Source: Synechococcus sp. CS-1332 (GTDB lineage: Bacteria > Cyanobacteriota > Cyanobacteriia > PCC-6307 > Cyanobiaceae). Taken from it: a stretch of 64,000 nt of DNA. Positions 15,632 to 26,851 of the stretch are shown in pieces. The stretch lies in the NCBI RefSeq assembly GCF_025127995.1, contig NZ_JAHLYP010000038.1, positions 124,001-188,000 on the forward strand. The letters run 5' to 3'. Made by a program: the position numbers and the translations under genes. The notes beneath the pieces are model-generated. The model ran no database searches and had not been told where the DNA came from. It saw nothing but the letters and a program-made list of their open reading frames with translations. Positions within the stretch are counted from its first letter, which is position 1. Every line of letters begins with the position of its first letter.

Positions 15632-18142
15632 TCAGGGCCCCTCGGCGCGCTCCGCCTGTTGCCGCAGCTTCTGGAGCCGCTCCAGCAGCGTTTCATTGCT
15701 CATGCGGTTGTTGAGCCGCTCCGCCAGCAAAGGGAAGGCCATCGGACCGGGCCGAGGCAGGTGCCGCTGCAGCCACTCGCTCCCCTGCAGCCGCTGCAGG
15801 GTGCTGAGCAGGCGCCCGAGGTCGAGTTGCTCCTCCAGCACTTCGCTCCTGGCCTGGGCCAGCAGCAGGTTGCCGGGTTCATGGCGCTCGAAGACATCGA
15901 AGAGCAGGCCGGCGCTGATCTGCAGCTGGCCGCCGGAGCGCGCCTGGCCGGGGTAACCGTTCACCACCAGGCCGCTCACCTGGGCGATGGAACGGAAGCG
16001 GCGGCGGCACAACTCCGACAGGTTGACCGCCCGCTCCAGATCCTCCAGCAGGCCTTCAGGATCCAGCAGGGTCTGGCCATGGAGCTCGAGCAGCTCCTCG
16101 AAGGGGTAGTCCCGGGCCGCCAGCAGCTCAAAGCCGTAGTCGTTCACCGACACCGTGAAGGTGCCGCGATTGTGGCGGGCCAGCCGCCAGGACCAGAGGA
16201 AGCCCAGGCCCTCATGCACGAAGCGGCCTTCGAAGGGAAAGGCGTACAGGTGGCTGCCTTCCCTGGTGTGGCACACCTCCACCAGAAACTGCTGCTGCCG
16301 CGGCAGGGCGGAGAGCAGCACCTGGCGCTCCAGCAGCGGTCGCAGGGCCTGCAGTTCGGCGGTGTCGAGCGCGAAACCCTCCTCCCCATCGAGGGCGCGG
16401 GCGCAGCGATCCACCTCCTTGCGCAGATGGGCGCTGAGCAGATCGGAGAGGGCCATCTGGCCCCCGCCCCAGGCGGGCACCATGGCGCTGCGGCGCGTCG
16501 TGGCCTTGACCATCGCGGTCATCTCCCGCAGCCGCACGAACTCCAGCTGCCGGCCGGCAAAGAAGAACACATCTCCCGGTTTGAGCCGCCCGATGAACAC
16601 CTCCTCCACGTGGCCCAGCACGGCCCCACGCACGAAGCGCACGGTCACGGCCCGATCGGCGCTGATCGTGCCGATGTTGAGCCGGTGCAGGCGGGCCACG
16701 GCCTGCTCCCGCACCACGAAGCGCTGGGATACCCCACCGCCGGCCTCCGGCGGCTCCCGTTCCAGCTTGCGGTAGCGCGGGTAGGCCCCCAGGCAGTCAC
16801 CACCGTCCTCGAGAAAGCGCAGACACCAGTCCCAGCGGCTCCGCTCCAGCTGGCGGTAGCTCCAGGTGCGGCGCACGGCCTCAAAGGTGGCTTCGGGCTC
16901 AAAGCCAGGACCGCAGGCCAGGGAGACCAGATGCTGCAGCAGCACATCGAGCGGTTCCTGGGGCGGGCGGCGGTGTTCCACCAGCCCCTCTCCCAGCCCC
17001 CGCCGCATCGCTGACACCTCCAGTAATTCCAGGGCGTTGGTAGGCATGAACAGCACCTGGGCGGTGCCGCCGGGGGCATGGGCCGAACGGCCCGCCCGCT
17101 GCAGCAGCCGGGCCAGGTTCTTGGCACTGCCGATCTGCACCACCCGTTCCACCGGCTGGAAGTCGACCCCCAGATCAAGGGAGCTGGTGCAGACCACCCA
17201 GCGGATCGCGGCGGCCTTCACCCCCGCCTCGATGGCTTCGCGGGCGGCCCGGTCGATGGCGCTGTGGTGCAGGGCCAGGGAGCCTTCCATCTCCGGGCAG
17301 GCGAAGCGCAGGCACTGGTGCCAGCGTTCGGCCTGGTTGCGGGTGTTGGTGAACAGCAGCGTGGAGACATCCGGCTCCATGGCCGCCACCAGCTCCTCGT
17401 ACATGCGCAGGCCCAGATGGCCGGCCCATGGGAAGCCGTCGATCGTGTCGGGCAGCAGGCTGCGGATCTGGGTGTCCCGGCGGATCCGGGCCGTGATGAT
17501 GCGCGGCTCGACACCCACGCCCACCGCAGCCCGGGCCGCCTCCTCGAGGTTGCCGATGGTGGCGCTGATCGCCCAGGTGCGCAGGGCCGGACGCTGGCCC
17601 CGCAGCCAGCTCAGGCAGAGCTCGCTCTGGGAGCCGCGTTTGCTGCCCATCAGCTCATGCCATTCGTCGATCACGACCGCCTCGAGGTCCGCGAACAGCG
17701 CCTCGGCCCTGGGGTTGGCCAGAAGCAACGAGAGGGATTCGGGGGTGGTGATCAGGATCTGCGGCGGTGCCTTCAGCTGCTTGCCGCGTTCATGGCTGCT
17801 GGTGTCGCCGTTGCGCAGTCCCACCCGCAGCGGCCAGGCCATGCTGTCGATCGGCTCCCGGATCGCCAGCAGCAGGTCGCGGCTCAGGGCCCGCAGGGGC
17901 GTCAGCACCAGCAGGCGCAGTCCGCCATCCGGTCCGGCGCCCCCCTTCTCGGCCAGCATCGCCGCGATCGGCCCCATCACGGCGGCGTAGGTCTTGCCGG
18001 AGCCGGTGGGCACCTGGATCAGGCCGCTGGCCCCCTCCAGATAGGCCTGCCAGCATTGCCGCTGGAACGGCATCGGCCGCCAGCCGCGGCGGCAGAACCA
18101 GGCCTCGATCGGGCGCAGCGCTGCCGCAAAGGGACGGGTCAA
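15632..18142 (-). CDS. Ligase-associated DEXH-box helicase (Lhr-like)
   Basis: An 836-residue superfamily 2 helicase of the Lhr-core type found with ATP-dependent DNA ligases in bacterial damage-response clusters. Walker A is PTGSGKT (45-51), the DEXH box is DEWH (159-162) and motif III is SAT (193-195); the C-terminal RecA domain includes the QRAGRSAH motif. A winged-helix and Lhr-type beta domain follow. The start is a TTG at 18142, giving TRPFAAALRPIEAWFCRRGW, which matches where family members begin; no ATG lies before the helicase core except at codon 24. It ends downstream of DUF350 on the same strand. Its expected partners, ligase and exonuclease, lie at 21.9-24.6 kb. Confidence 0.9.
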   Translation of the reverse strand: MTRPFAAALRPIEAWFCRRGWRPMPFQRQCWQAYLEGASGLIQVPTGSGKTYAAVMGPIAAMLAEKGGAGPDGGLRLLVLTPLRALSRDLLLAIREPIDSMAWPLRVGLRNGDTSSHERGKQLKAPPQILITTPESLSLLLANPRAEALFADLEAVVIDEWHELMGSKRGSQSELCLSWLRGQRPALRTWAISATIGNLEEAARAAVGVGVEPRIITARIRRDTQIRSLLPDTIDGFPWAGHLGLRMYEELVAAMEPDVSTLLFTNTRNQAERWHQCLRFACPEMEGSLALHHSAIDRAAREAIEAGVKAAAIRWVVCTSSLDLGVDFQPVERVVQIGSAKNLARLLQRAGRSAHAPGGTAQVLFMPTNALELLEVSAMRRGLGEGLVEHRRPPQEPLDVLLQHLVSLACGPGFEPEATFEAVRRTWSYRQLERSRWDWCLRFLEDGGDCLGAYPRYRKLEREPPEAGGGVSQRFVVREQAVARLHRLNIGTISADRAVTVRFVRGAVLGHVEEVFIGRLKPGDVFFFAGRQLEFVRLREMTAMVKATTRRSAMVPAWGGGQMALSDLLSAHLRKEVDRCARALDGEEGFALDTAELQALRPLLERQVLLSALPRQQQFLVEVCHTREGSHLYAFPFEGRFVHEGLGFLWSWRLARHNRGTFTVSVNDYGFELLAARDYPFEELLELHGQTLLDPEGLLEDLERAVNLSELCRRRFRSIAQVSGLVVNGYPGQARSGGQLQISAGLLFDVFERHEPGNLLLAQARSEVLEEQLDLGRLLSTLQRLQGSEWLQRHLPRPGPMAFPLLAERLNNRMSNETLLERLQKLRQQAERAEGP

Positions 18143-18155
18143 GGGGCGCGGCGGG

Positions 18156-18365
18156 TCAGGTGGAGAGCACCGCCACCACCACGGCGGCGATGGCCAGGAT
18201 CACCGCCCCCAGCACCACACCGGCGGCAATGTTGCCGCGGCGGATCTCGGCGCGATAGTCGATCGGGGAAAGTCGATCGAAGAGCAGCAGCCCGAGGTAG
18301 ATGAGGATGATGCCCAGAAAGGTCCAGCCGACCATCAGCAGCATCTGGAGCAGTGGTTTGACCAT
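18156..18365 (-). CDS. DUF350 small membrane protein
   Basis: A 69-residue protein with two membrane helices (about 8-28 and 46-67) joined by a polar loop containing the family signature FDRLSPIDYRAEIRRGN. DUF350 proteins often sit beside DUF4178 and membrane-bound spermidine-synthase-like genes, as here. The function is unknown. It lies 13 bp upstream of the Lhr-like helicase on the same strand and is divergent from the unknown membrane gene at 18420, so a shared promoter region of 54 bp is likely. Confidence 0.85.
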   Translation of the reverse strand: MVKPLLQMLLMVGWTFLGIILIYLGLLLFDRLSPIDYRAEIRRGNIAAGVVLGAVILAIAAVVVAVLST

Positions 18366-18419
18366 CCCCTCGTTTCAACGCCGCCCCCACCGTAGGGATC
18401 CACAGGAGGCCAGCCGCTG

Positions 18420-19454
18420 ATGGGGTCGTCATCCCTGGGCGGGCGGCGGGATCCGGCCGTGTTGCTCTGGCCCCTGGCCAGCCTGCTGCTGCCGCTGCTG
18501 CCCCTGATGGTGCTGCTGGTGTCGGCCTTGGAGTGGCCTCGCCGGCTGGTGATGGTGGTGCCCGAGGGTCAGCGGGTGCTGAGTGCCCCCTTCGAGCTGC
18601 AGGACGGCTGGCTGGGCAGCCCCCGGCTGGCGCTGACGGCCGAGATACCTCCCAACAGCACGATCGAGCTGGATGTGGCCCTCCTCGATGGGAACGGCCG
18701 CACCGTACTGACTCTCACCAAGGACGGATGGCGGGCCAGTGGCACCTGGGCCGAGGAGGGGGAGAGCGGCACCTGGGAGGAAGACGATGCGGGACTGGCG
18801 CTGGCCATGCGGCCCGGGCAGAGCGGTCGCTTCCAGCTGGCCGTGCAGCTGCAGGATCTGCTCGATGAAGCGGGCCAACCTCTGCCCAACCCGGTTGTCG
18901 TGCGCGGCAGCGTCAGCAACCACAGCGTCGATGCTCCCCTGTTGTGGTTCACCGCTTTGCTGACGCTGGCGTTGGCGCAGGTGCTGCTGCTGGCCTGCTA
19001 CGGCGTCAGCCGGGGCCGCTGGGTCCAGCGCAGCCAGCAGGCCAGTGCCGCGATCCGTTGTGAGGCCGGTGGCCCTGGACTGCTCCGGTTGGTTGTGGTG
19101 GCGCGTTGGGAGTTGCCCCACGACAATCCACCCCTGGGGCAGCCCCCAGACCCGGCGGCCCTGGAGCTGCGGGTGAGCGATGCCCAGGGGCGCATCCGCC
19201 TGCAGCATCGGGAGATGGTGGCGGTGGCCCACCGCTCCAATGATGGCGACCACTGGTTGTCCGTTCGCCACACCCTGCACCTGCGGCTTCCGGAGCGCGG
19301 CAGCTACCGCTTCCGGCTGCAGCTGCCGGAGGAGTTCCGCGTTGATGGCGACACCTGGGACATCGAATGGCTGCAGCTCAGCGTCGAGGACGGTCGGATG
19401 ACCGCCTGGCCGGTGTCCGTTCTGCCCCTGGATGGGGCGGTGGAGGGCCGCTGA
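18420..19454 (+). CDS. Membrane protein of the DUF350/DUF4178 module
   Basis: A 344-residue protein that I cannot assign to a named family. It has an N-terminal membrane helix (about 17-37), a predicted beta-rich extracytoplasmic domain (40-165), a second helix (about 171-193) and a second beta-rich domain on the cytoplasmic side (about 215-340). No cysteine motif or catalytic triad stands out. It is the first gene of a tight plus-strand operon with the small protein at 19456, the aminopropyltransferase-like protein and DUF4178, so it probably works with them at the membrane. Confidence 0.75.
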   Translation: MGSSSLGGRRDPAVLLWPLASLLLPLLPLMVLLVSALEWPRRLVMVVPEGQRVLSAPFELQDGWLGSPRLALTAEIPPNSTIELDVALLDGNGRTVLTLTKDGWRASGTWAEEGESGTWEEDDAGLALAMRPGQSGRFQLAVQLQDLLDEAGQPLPNPVVVRGSVSNHSVDAPLLWFTALLTLALAQVLLLACYGVSRGRWVQRSQQASAAIRCEAGGPGLLRLVVVARWELPHDNPPLGQPPDPAALELRVSDAQGRIRLQHREMVAVAHRSNDGDHWLSVRHTLHLRLPERGSYRFRLQLPEEFRVDGDTWDIEWLQLSVEDGRMTAWPVSVLPLDGAVEGR

Positions 19455-19455
19455 G

Positions 19456-19685
19456 ATGGCCGATGAACGCGGGGTGATGCTGGTGCTCGCCGTGGCGGTG
19501 GTCGCCATCGGCACCGTCACGGCCGTGACCCGCCCCGGCCTCTGGCGCCTTGGCCAGGACGGCACCCCCGCCGCCGGCAGCGGTGTGCGCTACGGCGGCA
19601 GCTACCGGGCCGGGCGGTGGGTGGCGGCCCCCCCCCGCCGGCAGGATTGGTCCGGCTTCCAGGGGCGTGGACCGGGCTCAGCCAA

Positions 19686-19689
<4 letters not shown>
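19456..19689 (+). CDS. Small Gly/Arg-rich single-span membrane protein
   Basis: A 77-residue protein with one N-terminal membrane helix (about 7-26) and a Gly/Arg/Tyr-rich tail. The ATG at 19456 follows the previous stop by one base, and its own stop overlaps the ATG of the next gene (ATGA at 19686). That tight packing, with membrane helix and basic tail, argues that it is real. No family is recognised. A structural partner of the neighbouring membrane proteins is possible. Confidence 0.6.
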
Positions 19690-21233
<1,544 letters not shown>

Positions 21234-21295
21234 TCAGTGCCTGCGTCCATAAGCTGAGCCAGCCGGCCTCGATGGTCCGGCCACCGAGCACAACG

Positions 21296-21889
21296 ATGGC
21301 TGTCTGGTTCCTTCTGCCCCTGCTGCTGCTGGCCGCCGTTGCCCTGCTGCTGCTGCGGCGCTCGCGCCTGCGCCGCCAGGCGCCCAAGCTCCTGGGCCGC
21401 ACCCTGTTCAACCTGACCACCGGCGACATCGTCCAGTACGACGGCCGCGACTGGGTGGTGGAGGACCGGCTCCTTTACGACGACGCCGGCTTCCAGTGGC
21501 TGGAGTACCTGCTGCGGGACGGCGGCGATGGCCGTTGGCTCAGCGTCTGCGAGGACGACTGGCTGGAGGTGAGCTGGCTGGAGGACGCCCCGGCCACGGA
21601 GCTGGAGGGTCTGACCGCCGACTTCCCCGATCACCTGCGCTGTCGCGGCCAGCTGTATCAACTCAAGGAAACGGGCCGGGCCTCGGTGAGCGCCGCCGCC
21701 CGGGTGATGAACCGGCGCATGCAGGGCTGTCGCTTCGGCGATTACGAGGGGGAGGAGGGCCGCGTGCTCTCGCTGGAGCGCTGGGCGGAAGGGGACGATC
21801 CTGGCCAGCCGGAGCTCAGCCTGGGCCGGCGCATCGACCCGGCCGCCCCGGTGCTGCTTCCCGGCGATGGACGCACGGTCTATCGCTGA
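21296..21889 (+). CDS. DUF4178 membrane-anchored protein
   Basis: A 197-residue protein with one N-terminal membrane helix (about 2-20) and a DUF4178 domain marked by FNLTTGDIVQYDGRDWVV and the downstream LSVCEDDWLEV. DUF4178 domains are beta-rich and of unknown role, and occur with DUF350 and membrane aminopropyltransferases. I chose the ATG at 21296 because GAG lies at a good distance upstream; the ATG at 21272 would add eight residues. Last gene of the plus-strand module, convergent with the ligase gene, whose end overlaps this one by ten bases. Confidence 0.82.
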   Translation: MAVWFLLPLLLLAAVALLLLRRSRLRRQAPKLLGRTLFNLTTGDIVQYDGRDWVVEDRLLYDDAGFQWLEYLLRDGGDGRWLSVCEDDWLEVSWLEDAPATELEGLTADFPDHLRCRGQLYQLKETGRASVSAAARVMNRRMQGCRFGDYEGEEGRVLSLERWAEGDDPGQPELSLGRRIDPAAPVLLPGDGRTVYR

Positions 21890-23544
21890 GCAGTTGATCG
21901 CTGAGCAGCTGGATCCTCCAGCAGGGCCAGGGCACTGCTGAGGCTGTCGGCCGATTCGGGGGTGCGGTCGCGACGCCAGCGCAGGATGCGTGGGAAGCGC
22001 ACGGCCAGGCCGCTGCGGTGGCGGCTGGAGCGTTGCAGGCCCTCGAAGCCCAGGGTGAAGACCTGCAGCGGATCGACGGCCCGCACCGGGCCAAAGCGCT
22101 CGGTGGTGTGGCGGCGGATCCAGCGGTCCAGCTCGTTGATCTCGCTGTTGTCGAGCCCCGAATAGGCCTTGGCAAAAGTGACCAGATGGCCGTCCCCATC
22201 CCAGAGACCAAAGGTGTAATCGGTGTAGAGGTTGGCGCGGCGGCCGCTGCCGGCCTGGGCGTAGAGCAGCACCGCATCGAGCTCCATCGGCTCCAGCTTG
22301 TGTTTCCACCACAGCCCGCGGCGCCGTCCGACGCCATAGGCCGAATCGAGGGCCTTGAGCATCAGCCCCTCGGCGCCCACTGAGCGGGCCTGCTGCCGCA
22401 GCGCTTGCAGCTCGTCCCAGCTCCCCAGCGGCAGCACCGGGGAGAGGCGCAGGAGCCCGGCGGCGGGGGTGGCAACCGCCTCCTGCAGCTCCTGCACCAG
22501 AGCCTCCAGGGCGGTGCGGCGTTGGCTCAAGGGCTCGGGCCGCAGGTCCTGTGCCCCCCTTTCCAGCAGGTCGTAGGCAATGAAGGCCGCTGGGCACTCC
22601 CGCAGCAGGGCGGCACCGGGCTTCTGGCGCCCCAGCCGCCGCTGCAGGGGGCCGAAACCGGCGGGTTGGGGCGCCTGCGCCAGCCAGACGGTGAGCTCCC
22701 CATCCAGCACCGTGCCCGGCTCCAGCCGCTCGGCCATTCCCTCCAGCTCGGGGAAGCTGGCATTGATCAGCTCCTCGCCGCGGCTCCAGAGGAAGGTCTG
22801 GCCGCTGCGCCGGATCAGCTGGGCCCGGATTCCGTCCCACTTCCACTCCACCTGCCAGCCGGCGGGGTCGGTGGCGGCCAGGTGCTCCGGCTCCAGCGGC
22901 GAGGCCAGGCAGAAGGGATAGGGACGGCTGATCGGGGCGGCCGCGCCGTCCTCGATGGGCGCCAGCAGGGCCTCCATCGCCGCGGCGGAGGGGTCGAATC
23001 CGCCCATCAGCCGATGGGCCAGCTCCGCCTCCTCCAGCCCTGACACCTGGGCCAGCGCCCTGGTGACCAGGCCAGCGGCCACGCCCACCCGGAAGCCGCC
23101 GGTGAGCAGCTTGTTGAACAGGAAGCACTGGCCGTCCGGCAGGGCCGCCCAGATCGCCAGCACCGCCTCTGCCTGCGCCTCAGACTCCAGAGCGGCCAGG
23201 GCCGGCAGCCGCGTTTCCATCCATGTGGCCAGGGACAGCTCCAGGGGTGGGGCCGGCGGCAGGGCCAGTTCGGGGAGCAACAGGGCAATGGTCTCGGCCG
23301 AGTCCCCCACCTGGGCGTGGCAGGAGTCGAACAACCACTCCGGCAGCCCCGAGCGTTCCAGGCAGATCTGCCGCAGCCGCCGGCCTGTGATCAGCCGCCG
23401 CCGCCGCTTGCCCAGCAACAGGGCCAGGGCCCAGGCGCCATCGGCCGCCTCGGCCGCCTGGAGATGGGTCGCCAGCGCCGTCACCCGGTCTTTCGTTCCG
23501 GCACTGCGCTCCAGCTGCTGGATGAGGTCGGCGAAGGCCTGCAT
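21880..23544 (-). CDS. ATP-dependent DNA ligase
   Basis: A 554-residue ligase sealing nicks with ATP. Domains in order: N-terminal DNA-binding domain (1-205), adenylation domain with the nucleotidyl lysine in KWDG (Lys235), and an OB-fold C-terminus containing RFPRILRWRRD. This corresponds to the ligase found beside Lhr-like helicase and MBL exonuclease. The ATG at 23544 (MQAFADLIQQLE) lies four bases after the exonuclease stop, so the two are cotranscribed; the upstream in-frame stretch overlaps the exonuclease gene. Cyanobacteria replicate with the NAD-dependent LigA, so this one is probably for repair. Confidence 0.93.
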   Translation of the reverse strand: MQAFADLIQQLERSAGTKDRVTALATHLQAAEAADGAWALALLLGKRRRRLITGRRLRQICLERSGLPEWLFDSCHAQVGDSAETIALLLPELALPPAPPLELSLATWMETRLPALAALESEAQAEAVLAIWAALPDGQCFLFNKLLTGGFRVGVAAGLVTRALAQVSGLEEAELAHRLMGGFDPSAAAMEALLAPIEDGAAAPISRPYPFCLASPLEPEHLAATDPAGWQVEWKWDGIRAQLIRRSGQTFLWSRGEELINASFPELEGMAERLEPGTVLDGELTVWLAQAPQPAGFGPLQRRLGRQKPGAALLRECPAAFIAYDLLERGAQDLRPEPLSQRRTALEALVQELQEAVATPAAGLLRLSPVLPLGSWDELQALRQQARSVGAEGLMLKALDSAYGVGRRRGLWWKHKLEPMELDAVLLYAQAGSGRRANLYTDYTFGLWDGDGHLVTFAKAYSGLDNSEINELDRWIRRHTTERFGPVRAVDPLQVFTLGFEGLQRSSRHRSGLAVRFPRILRWRRDRTPESADSLSSALALLEDPAAQRSTAQR

Positions 23545-23548
23545 CGGC

Positions 23549-24598
23549 TCAGGCCACAGAGGGCGCTGCCGCCCCTTCCAGCTCACCCTCCTCGCTCCGC
23601 TGCCCCACGAACGCCCGCCCCAGCGGCTCCGCCGCCAGGCCTCGCTCCTCCCGCAGAAAACGGGCCAGTCCGTCGCTGTTGCCGTGGGTGACGTACACCT
23701 GGCGGGCACCGCAGTCGTGGACGCTGCGCAGCAGGCCGTCCCAGTCGGCGTGGTCGCTGAGGGCGAATCCCCGCTCGAAGCCCCGCCGCCGCCTGGCTCC
23801 CCGCACCGCCATCCAGCCGCTGACGAAGGCCGTCTGGGGAGCCTTGAACCGCTTCATCCAGGGGGAGCGATGGGCCGAAGGCGGTGCGATCACCAGGCGC
23901 CCCGCCAGCGATTCGCCGCGGGGGAGTTCGCTCAGCGGCCGCGTCGGGGGCAGTACAACCCCTGCGCTCCTGTAGGGCGCCATCAGCGTCTGCACCGCCC
24001 CGTGCAGCAGCACCTCCTCCTCCACCCCCAGGGCGGCCAGTTCCGCCAACAGCCGCTGGGCCTTACCGAAGGCATAGGCGAACAGCAGCGAGGGTCGCTG
24101 GGGGGCCTCGCGCCACCAGGACAGGATCTCGGCGGCCACCTGCCTGCCGGGTCGCCAGCGGTAGATCGGCAGCCCGAAGGTGGCCTCGGTGATCAGCACA
24201 TCGGCGGTCACCGGCTCAAACGGGGCGCAGCTGGGGTCGTCATCCCGCTTGTAGTCCCCACTGATCAGCCAGGTCTCGTCGCCTGCCGTGATCCGGATCT
24301 GGGCCGAGCCCAGCACGTGCCCGGCGGAATGGAACGACACCAGCGCCTCGCCGAGGCGCAACTCCTCGCCGTAGCCCACCCCCGTCAGGGCAATGCCGGA
24401 CCCCAGCCGTTGCCGCAACACGCCTTCGCCGCTCCGCACCGCCCAGTACGCGCCGCAGCCCGGTCGGGCGTGGTCGGCGTGGCCGTGGGTGATCAGGGCC
24501 CGGCTCACCGGCCGCCAGGGATCGATCCAGGCGTCTGCGGCTGGGCAGTAGAGCCCCTGGGGGGTGAGTTGGATCAGGCCGTCGCCCGGCAGGGCCAT
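23549..24598 (-). CDS. Ligase-associated MBL/beta-CASP DNA exonuclease
   Basis: A 349-residue metallo-beta-lactamase-fold nuclease with the metal motif HGHADH (38-43), further ligands in SAGHVLGSAQ and SGDYKRDD, and a beta-CASP-type C-terminal part ending with SDHADW and YVTHG. This is the ligase-associated exonuclease type, often mislabelled as an mRNA 3'-processing factor. The ATG at 24598 gives MALPGDGLIQLTPQGLYCP, the usual family beginning. It is followed by the ligase, with a 4-nt gap, and is divergent from the aldolase gene. No PdeM-type phosphoesterase, the fourth member elsewhere, lies adjacent. Confidence 0.9.
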   Translation of the reverse strand: MALPGDGLIQLTPQGLYCPAADAWIDPWRPVSRALITHGHADHARPGCGAYWAVRSGEGVLRQRLGSGIALTGVGYGEELRLGEALVSFHSAGHVLGSAQIRITAGDETWLISGDYKRDDDPSCAPFEPVTADVLITEATFGLPIYRWRPGRQVAAEILSWWREAPQRPSLLFAYAFGKAQRLLAELAALGVEEEVLLHGAVQTLMAPYRSAGVVLPPTRPLSELPRGESLAGRLVIAPPSAHRSPWMKRFKAPQTAFVSGWMAVRGARRRRGFERGFALSDHADWDGLLRSVHDCGARQVYVTHGNSDGLARFLREERGLAAEPLGRAFVGQRSEEGELEGAAAPSVA

Positions 24599-24716
24599 GG
24601 TGCGCGCAGGCTGCGATGGCGCCGCTGACGGGGAAGGCCCGCATCCTGGCGAGCCAGGCCCGTTGACGGCGGGGGCGCGCCCCCTTAGCCATGGGTCAGG
24701 CATCTCCACGGGCCCC

Positions 24717-25802
24717 ATGACACTCGACACCCACCGCGAGGAACTGGAGGCCACCGCCATCGCCCTGGCCCGGCCGGGCACCGGCCTGCTGGCGGCCGAT
24801 GAATCCACCGGCACCATCGGCAAGCGCTTCGAGGCGATCGGGCTGGCGAACAGCGAGGACAACCGCCGTGCTTACCGCACCCTGCTGGCCACGGCCCCCG
24901 GCCTCGGCGAGACGATCAGCGGCGTGATCCTCTACGAGGAAACTCTGTTTCAGGAGGTCGCCGCCCTTCCGGGCCAGTCGGGGGGATCGATCCTCGAGCT
25001 CTTCCAGGCCCAGGGGCTGGTGGCTGGGATCAAGCTGGATCTGGGCGTGGAGCCCCTGGCGGGAGGCCTGCCCGGCGAGACCTGGTGCACCGGACTGCAG
25101 GGGCTGCGGGAGCGGGCGGCCCGCGCCTATGCCCAGGGTGCCCGCTTCGCCAAATGGCGGGCGGTGCTGCGCATCAGCGCCGATGGCTGCCCCTCGGAGC
25201 TGTGCGTGCGCGAGAACGCCTGGGGGCTGGCCCGCTACGCCCGCACCGCCCAGGAGGAGGGACTGGTGCCCATCGTGGAGCCGGAGATTCTGATGGATGG
25301 CGACCACGACATCCTCACGACTGCGGCGGTGCAGGAGTGGGTGTTGCGCAGCGTCTACGAGGCCCTGGGCCAGAACGGGGTGTTTCTGGAGGGCACCCTG
25401 CTCAAACCGTCGATGACCCTCCCCGGCGCCGACGGCCCCGAGCGTCCCACCCCCGAGCAGGTGGCCGACTTCACCGTGCGCACCCTGCGGCGCAGCGTGC
25501 CGCCGGCCGTGCCGGCGATCCTGTTCCTCTCAGGCGGCCTGGGTGAGGAGGAGGCCAGCGTGTTCCTTTCGGCGATCCACCACGCCGCCCACGACGCCCC
25601 CTGGCACCTGGGCTTCTCCTATGGCCGGGCCCTGCAGCACTCCTGCCTCAGCCACTGGCAGGGAACCGATACGGCGGCGGGTCAGGCGGCCCTGCTGGCC
25701 CGCGCCCGGGCCAATGGGGCGGCCGCCCGCGGGACCTACCTGGCCGGGTCCGAACCCTCCGATGACGCCGCCTCTCTGTTTGTGGCCAACTACAGCTATT
25801 GA
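24717..25802 (+). CDS. Class I fructose-bisphosphate aldolase
   Basis: Cleaves fructose 1,6-bisphosphate and serves glycolysis and the Calvin cycle. The 361-residue protein has the length of metazoan/plant class I aldolases. The Schiff-base lysine is Lys230 in EGTLLKPSM, almost the same position as rabbit Lys229; LLAADESTGTIGKR (about 19-32) and FAKWRAVLRI are further signatures. The ATG at 24717 gives MTLDTHREELEATA. Picocyanobacteria commonly carry this class I enzyme as well as or instead of class II. It is divergent from the exonuclease gene, with 118 bp between them. Confidence 0.93.
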   Translation: MTLDTHREELEATAIALARPGTGLLAADESTGTIGKRFEAIGLANSEDNRRAYRTLLATAPGLGETISGVILYEETLFQEVAALPGQSGGSILELFQAQGLVAGIKLDLGVEPLAGGLPGETWCTGLQGLRERAARAYAQGARFAKWRAVLRISADGCPSELCVRENAWGLARYARTAQEEGLVPIVEPEILMDGDHDILTTAAVQEWVLRSVYEALGQNGVFLEGTLLKPSMTLPGADGPERPTPEQVADFTVRTLRRSVPPAVPAILFLSGGLGEEEASVFLSAIHHAAHDAPWHLGFSYGRALQHSCLSHWQGTDTAAGQAALLARARANGAAARGTYLAGSEPSDDAASLFVANYSY

Positions 25803-25817
25803 GGCAGAAGCCGTACC

Positions 25818-26822
25818 TCAGGCACTCATCGCCAACATGCGCTCGATCGGCACCAGGGCCTGGCGGCGGATGTCCTCGTCGAGTTCGAGGGCCGGCGCCA
25901 TGGTCTCCAGGCACTGCCACAGCTTCTCCAGCGTGTTCAGCCGCATGTAGGGGCAGGCGTTGCAGCTGCAGCCATCGGCCCCGGGGACCTCGTAGAGGGT
26001 CTTGCTGGGGGAGCGGCGTCGCATCTGATACAGGATGCCTGGCTCTGTGAGCACGATGAAGGAGGGGGCGGCACTGGTTTCAGTGCGCTGCAGGAGCTTG
26101 CTGGTGGAGCCGATGAAGTCGGCCAGATCCAGCAGATGCTGCTGACACTCCGGATGGGCGATCACCTCGGCTTCGGGGTGTTCCAGGCGCAGCCGCAACA
26201 GGGCCTGCTCACTGAAGGTTTCGTGGACGATGCAACTGCCCGGCCAGAGGGTCAGCTCCCGGCCGCTTTCTCGGGCCACCCAGCGACCCAGGTTCTGGTC
26301 GGGGGCGAACAGGATCGGGCGATCGGCCGGCAGCTGCTGCACCAGCTGCACGGCGTTGCTGCTGGTGCAGATCAGGTCGCTCTGGGCCTTCACGGCCGCA
26401 GAGCAGTTGATGTAGCTCACCACGATGTGCTCCGGGTGCCGGCGGCGGAAGTCGGCGAAGGCGTCTGCAGGACAGGCATCGGCCAGGCTGCAACCGGCCT
26501 CCAGATCGGGCAGCAGCACGGTCTTGCCCGGGTTGAGGATCTTGGCGGTCTCGGCCATGAAGTGAACGCCACAGAAGACGATCACCTCGGCTTCTGTGCT
26601 GGCCGCCCTGCGGGAGAGCTCGAGGGAATCGCCGATGAAATCGGCGCTGTCCTGGATGGCGTCGTCCTGGTAATAGTGGGCCAGGATGATGGCCCTGCGC
26701 TCCTTCTTGAGCGTTTGGATCGCGGCAGCCAGGTCCGCCGGGTCAGCCAGATTCCGGCCAATCTCTGGGGGTGTCTGGGTCAGCGTCTGCGTGAAGACCA
26801 ACCGATGCCCCGTCCCATGCAC
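25818..26822 (-). CDS. nadA: Quinolinate synthase A
   Basis: Condenses iminoaspartate with dihydroxyacetone phosphate to quinolinate in NAD synthesis, using an oxygen-sensitive 4Fe-4S cluster. The 334-residue protein has the three-fold repeated fold of the family, with cluster-type cysteines in [15 protein letters not shown] and the C-terminal [16 protein letters not shown] and FIGDSLELS are typical N-terminal motifs. Start: GTG at 26822; a TTG at 26801 is an alternative that would leave more room for the divergent promoter. Only 29 bp separate it from the divergent phosphoesterase gene. Confidence 0.94.
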   Translation of the reverse strand: MHGTGHRLVFTQTLTQTPPEIGRNLADPADLAAAIQTLKKERRAIILAHYYQDDAIQDSADFIGDSLELSRRAASTEAEVIVFCGVHFMAETAKILNPGKTVLLPDLEAGCSLADACPADAFADFRRRHPEHIVVSYINCSAAVKAQSDLICTSSNAVQLVQQLPADRPILFAPDQNLGRWVARESGRELTLWPGSCIVHETFSEQALLRLRLEHPEAEVIAHPECQQHLLDLADFIGSTSKLLQRTETSAAPSFIVLTEPGILYQMRRRSPSKTLYEVPGADGCSCNACPYMRLNTLEKLWQCLETMAPALELDEDIRRQALVPIERMLAMSA

Positions 26823-26851
26823 GATGATCCCACTCTAGGAAGCGGTTGGTA

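Noticed and set aside
15509-17014. A 501-codon plus-strand open frame starting inside the tRNA-Ser gene
   Set aside because: It begins in the tRNA and lies antisense to the helicase gene.
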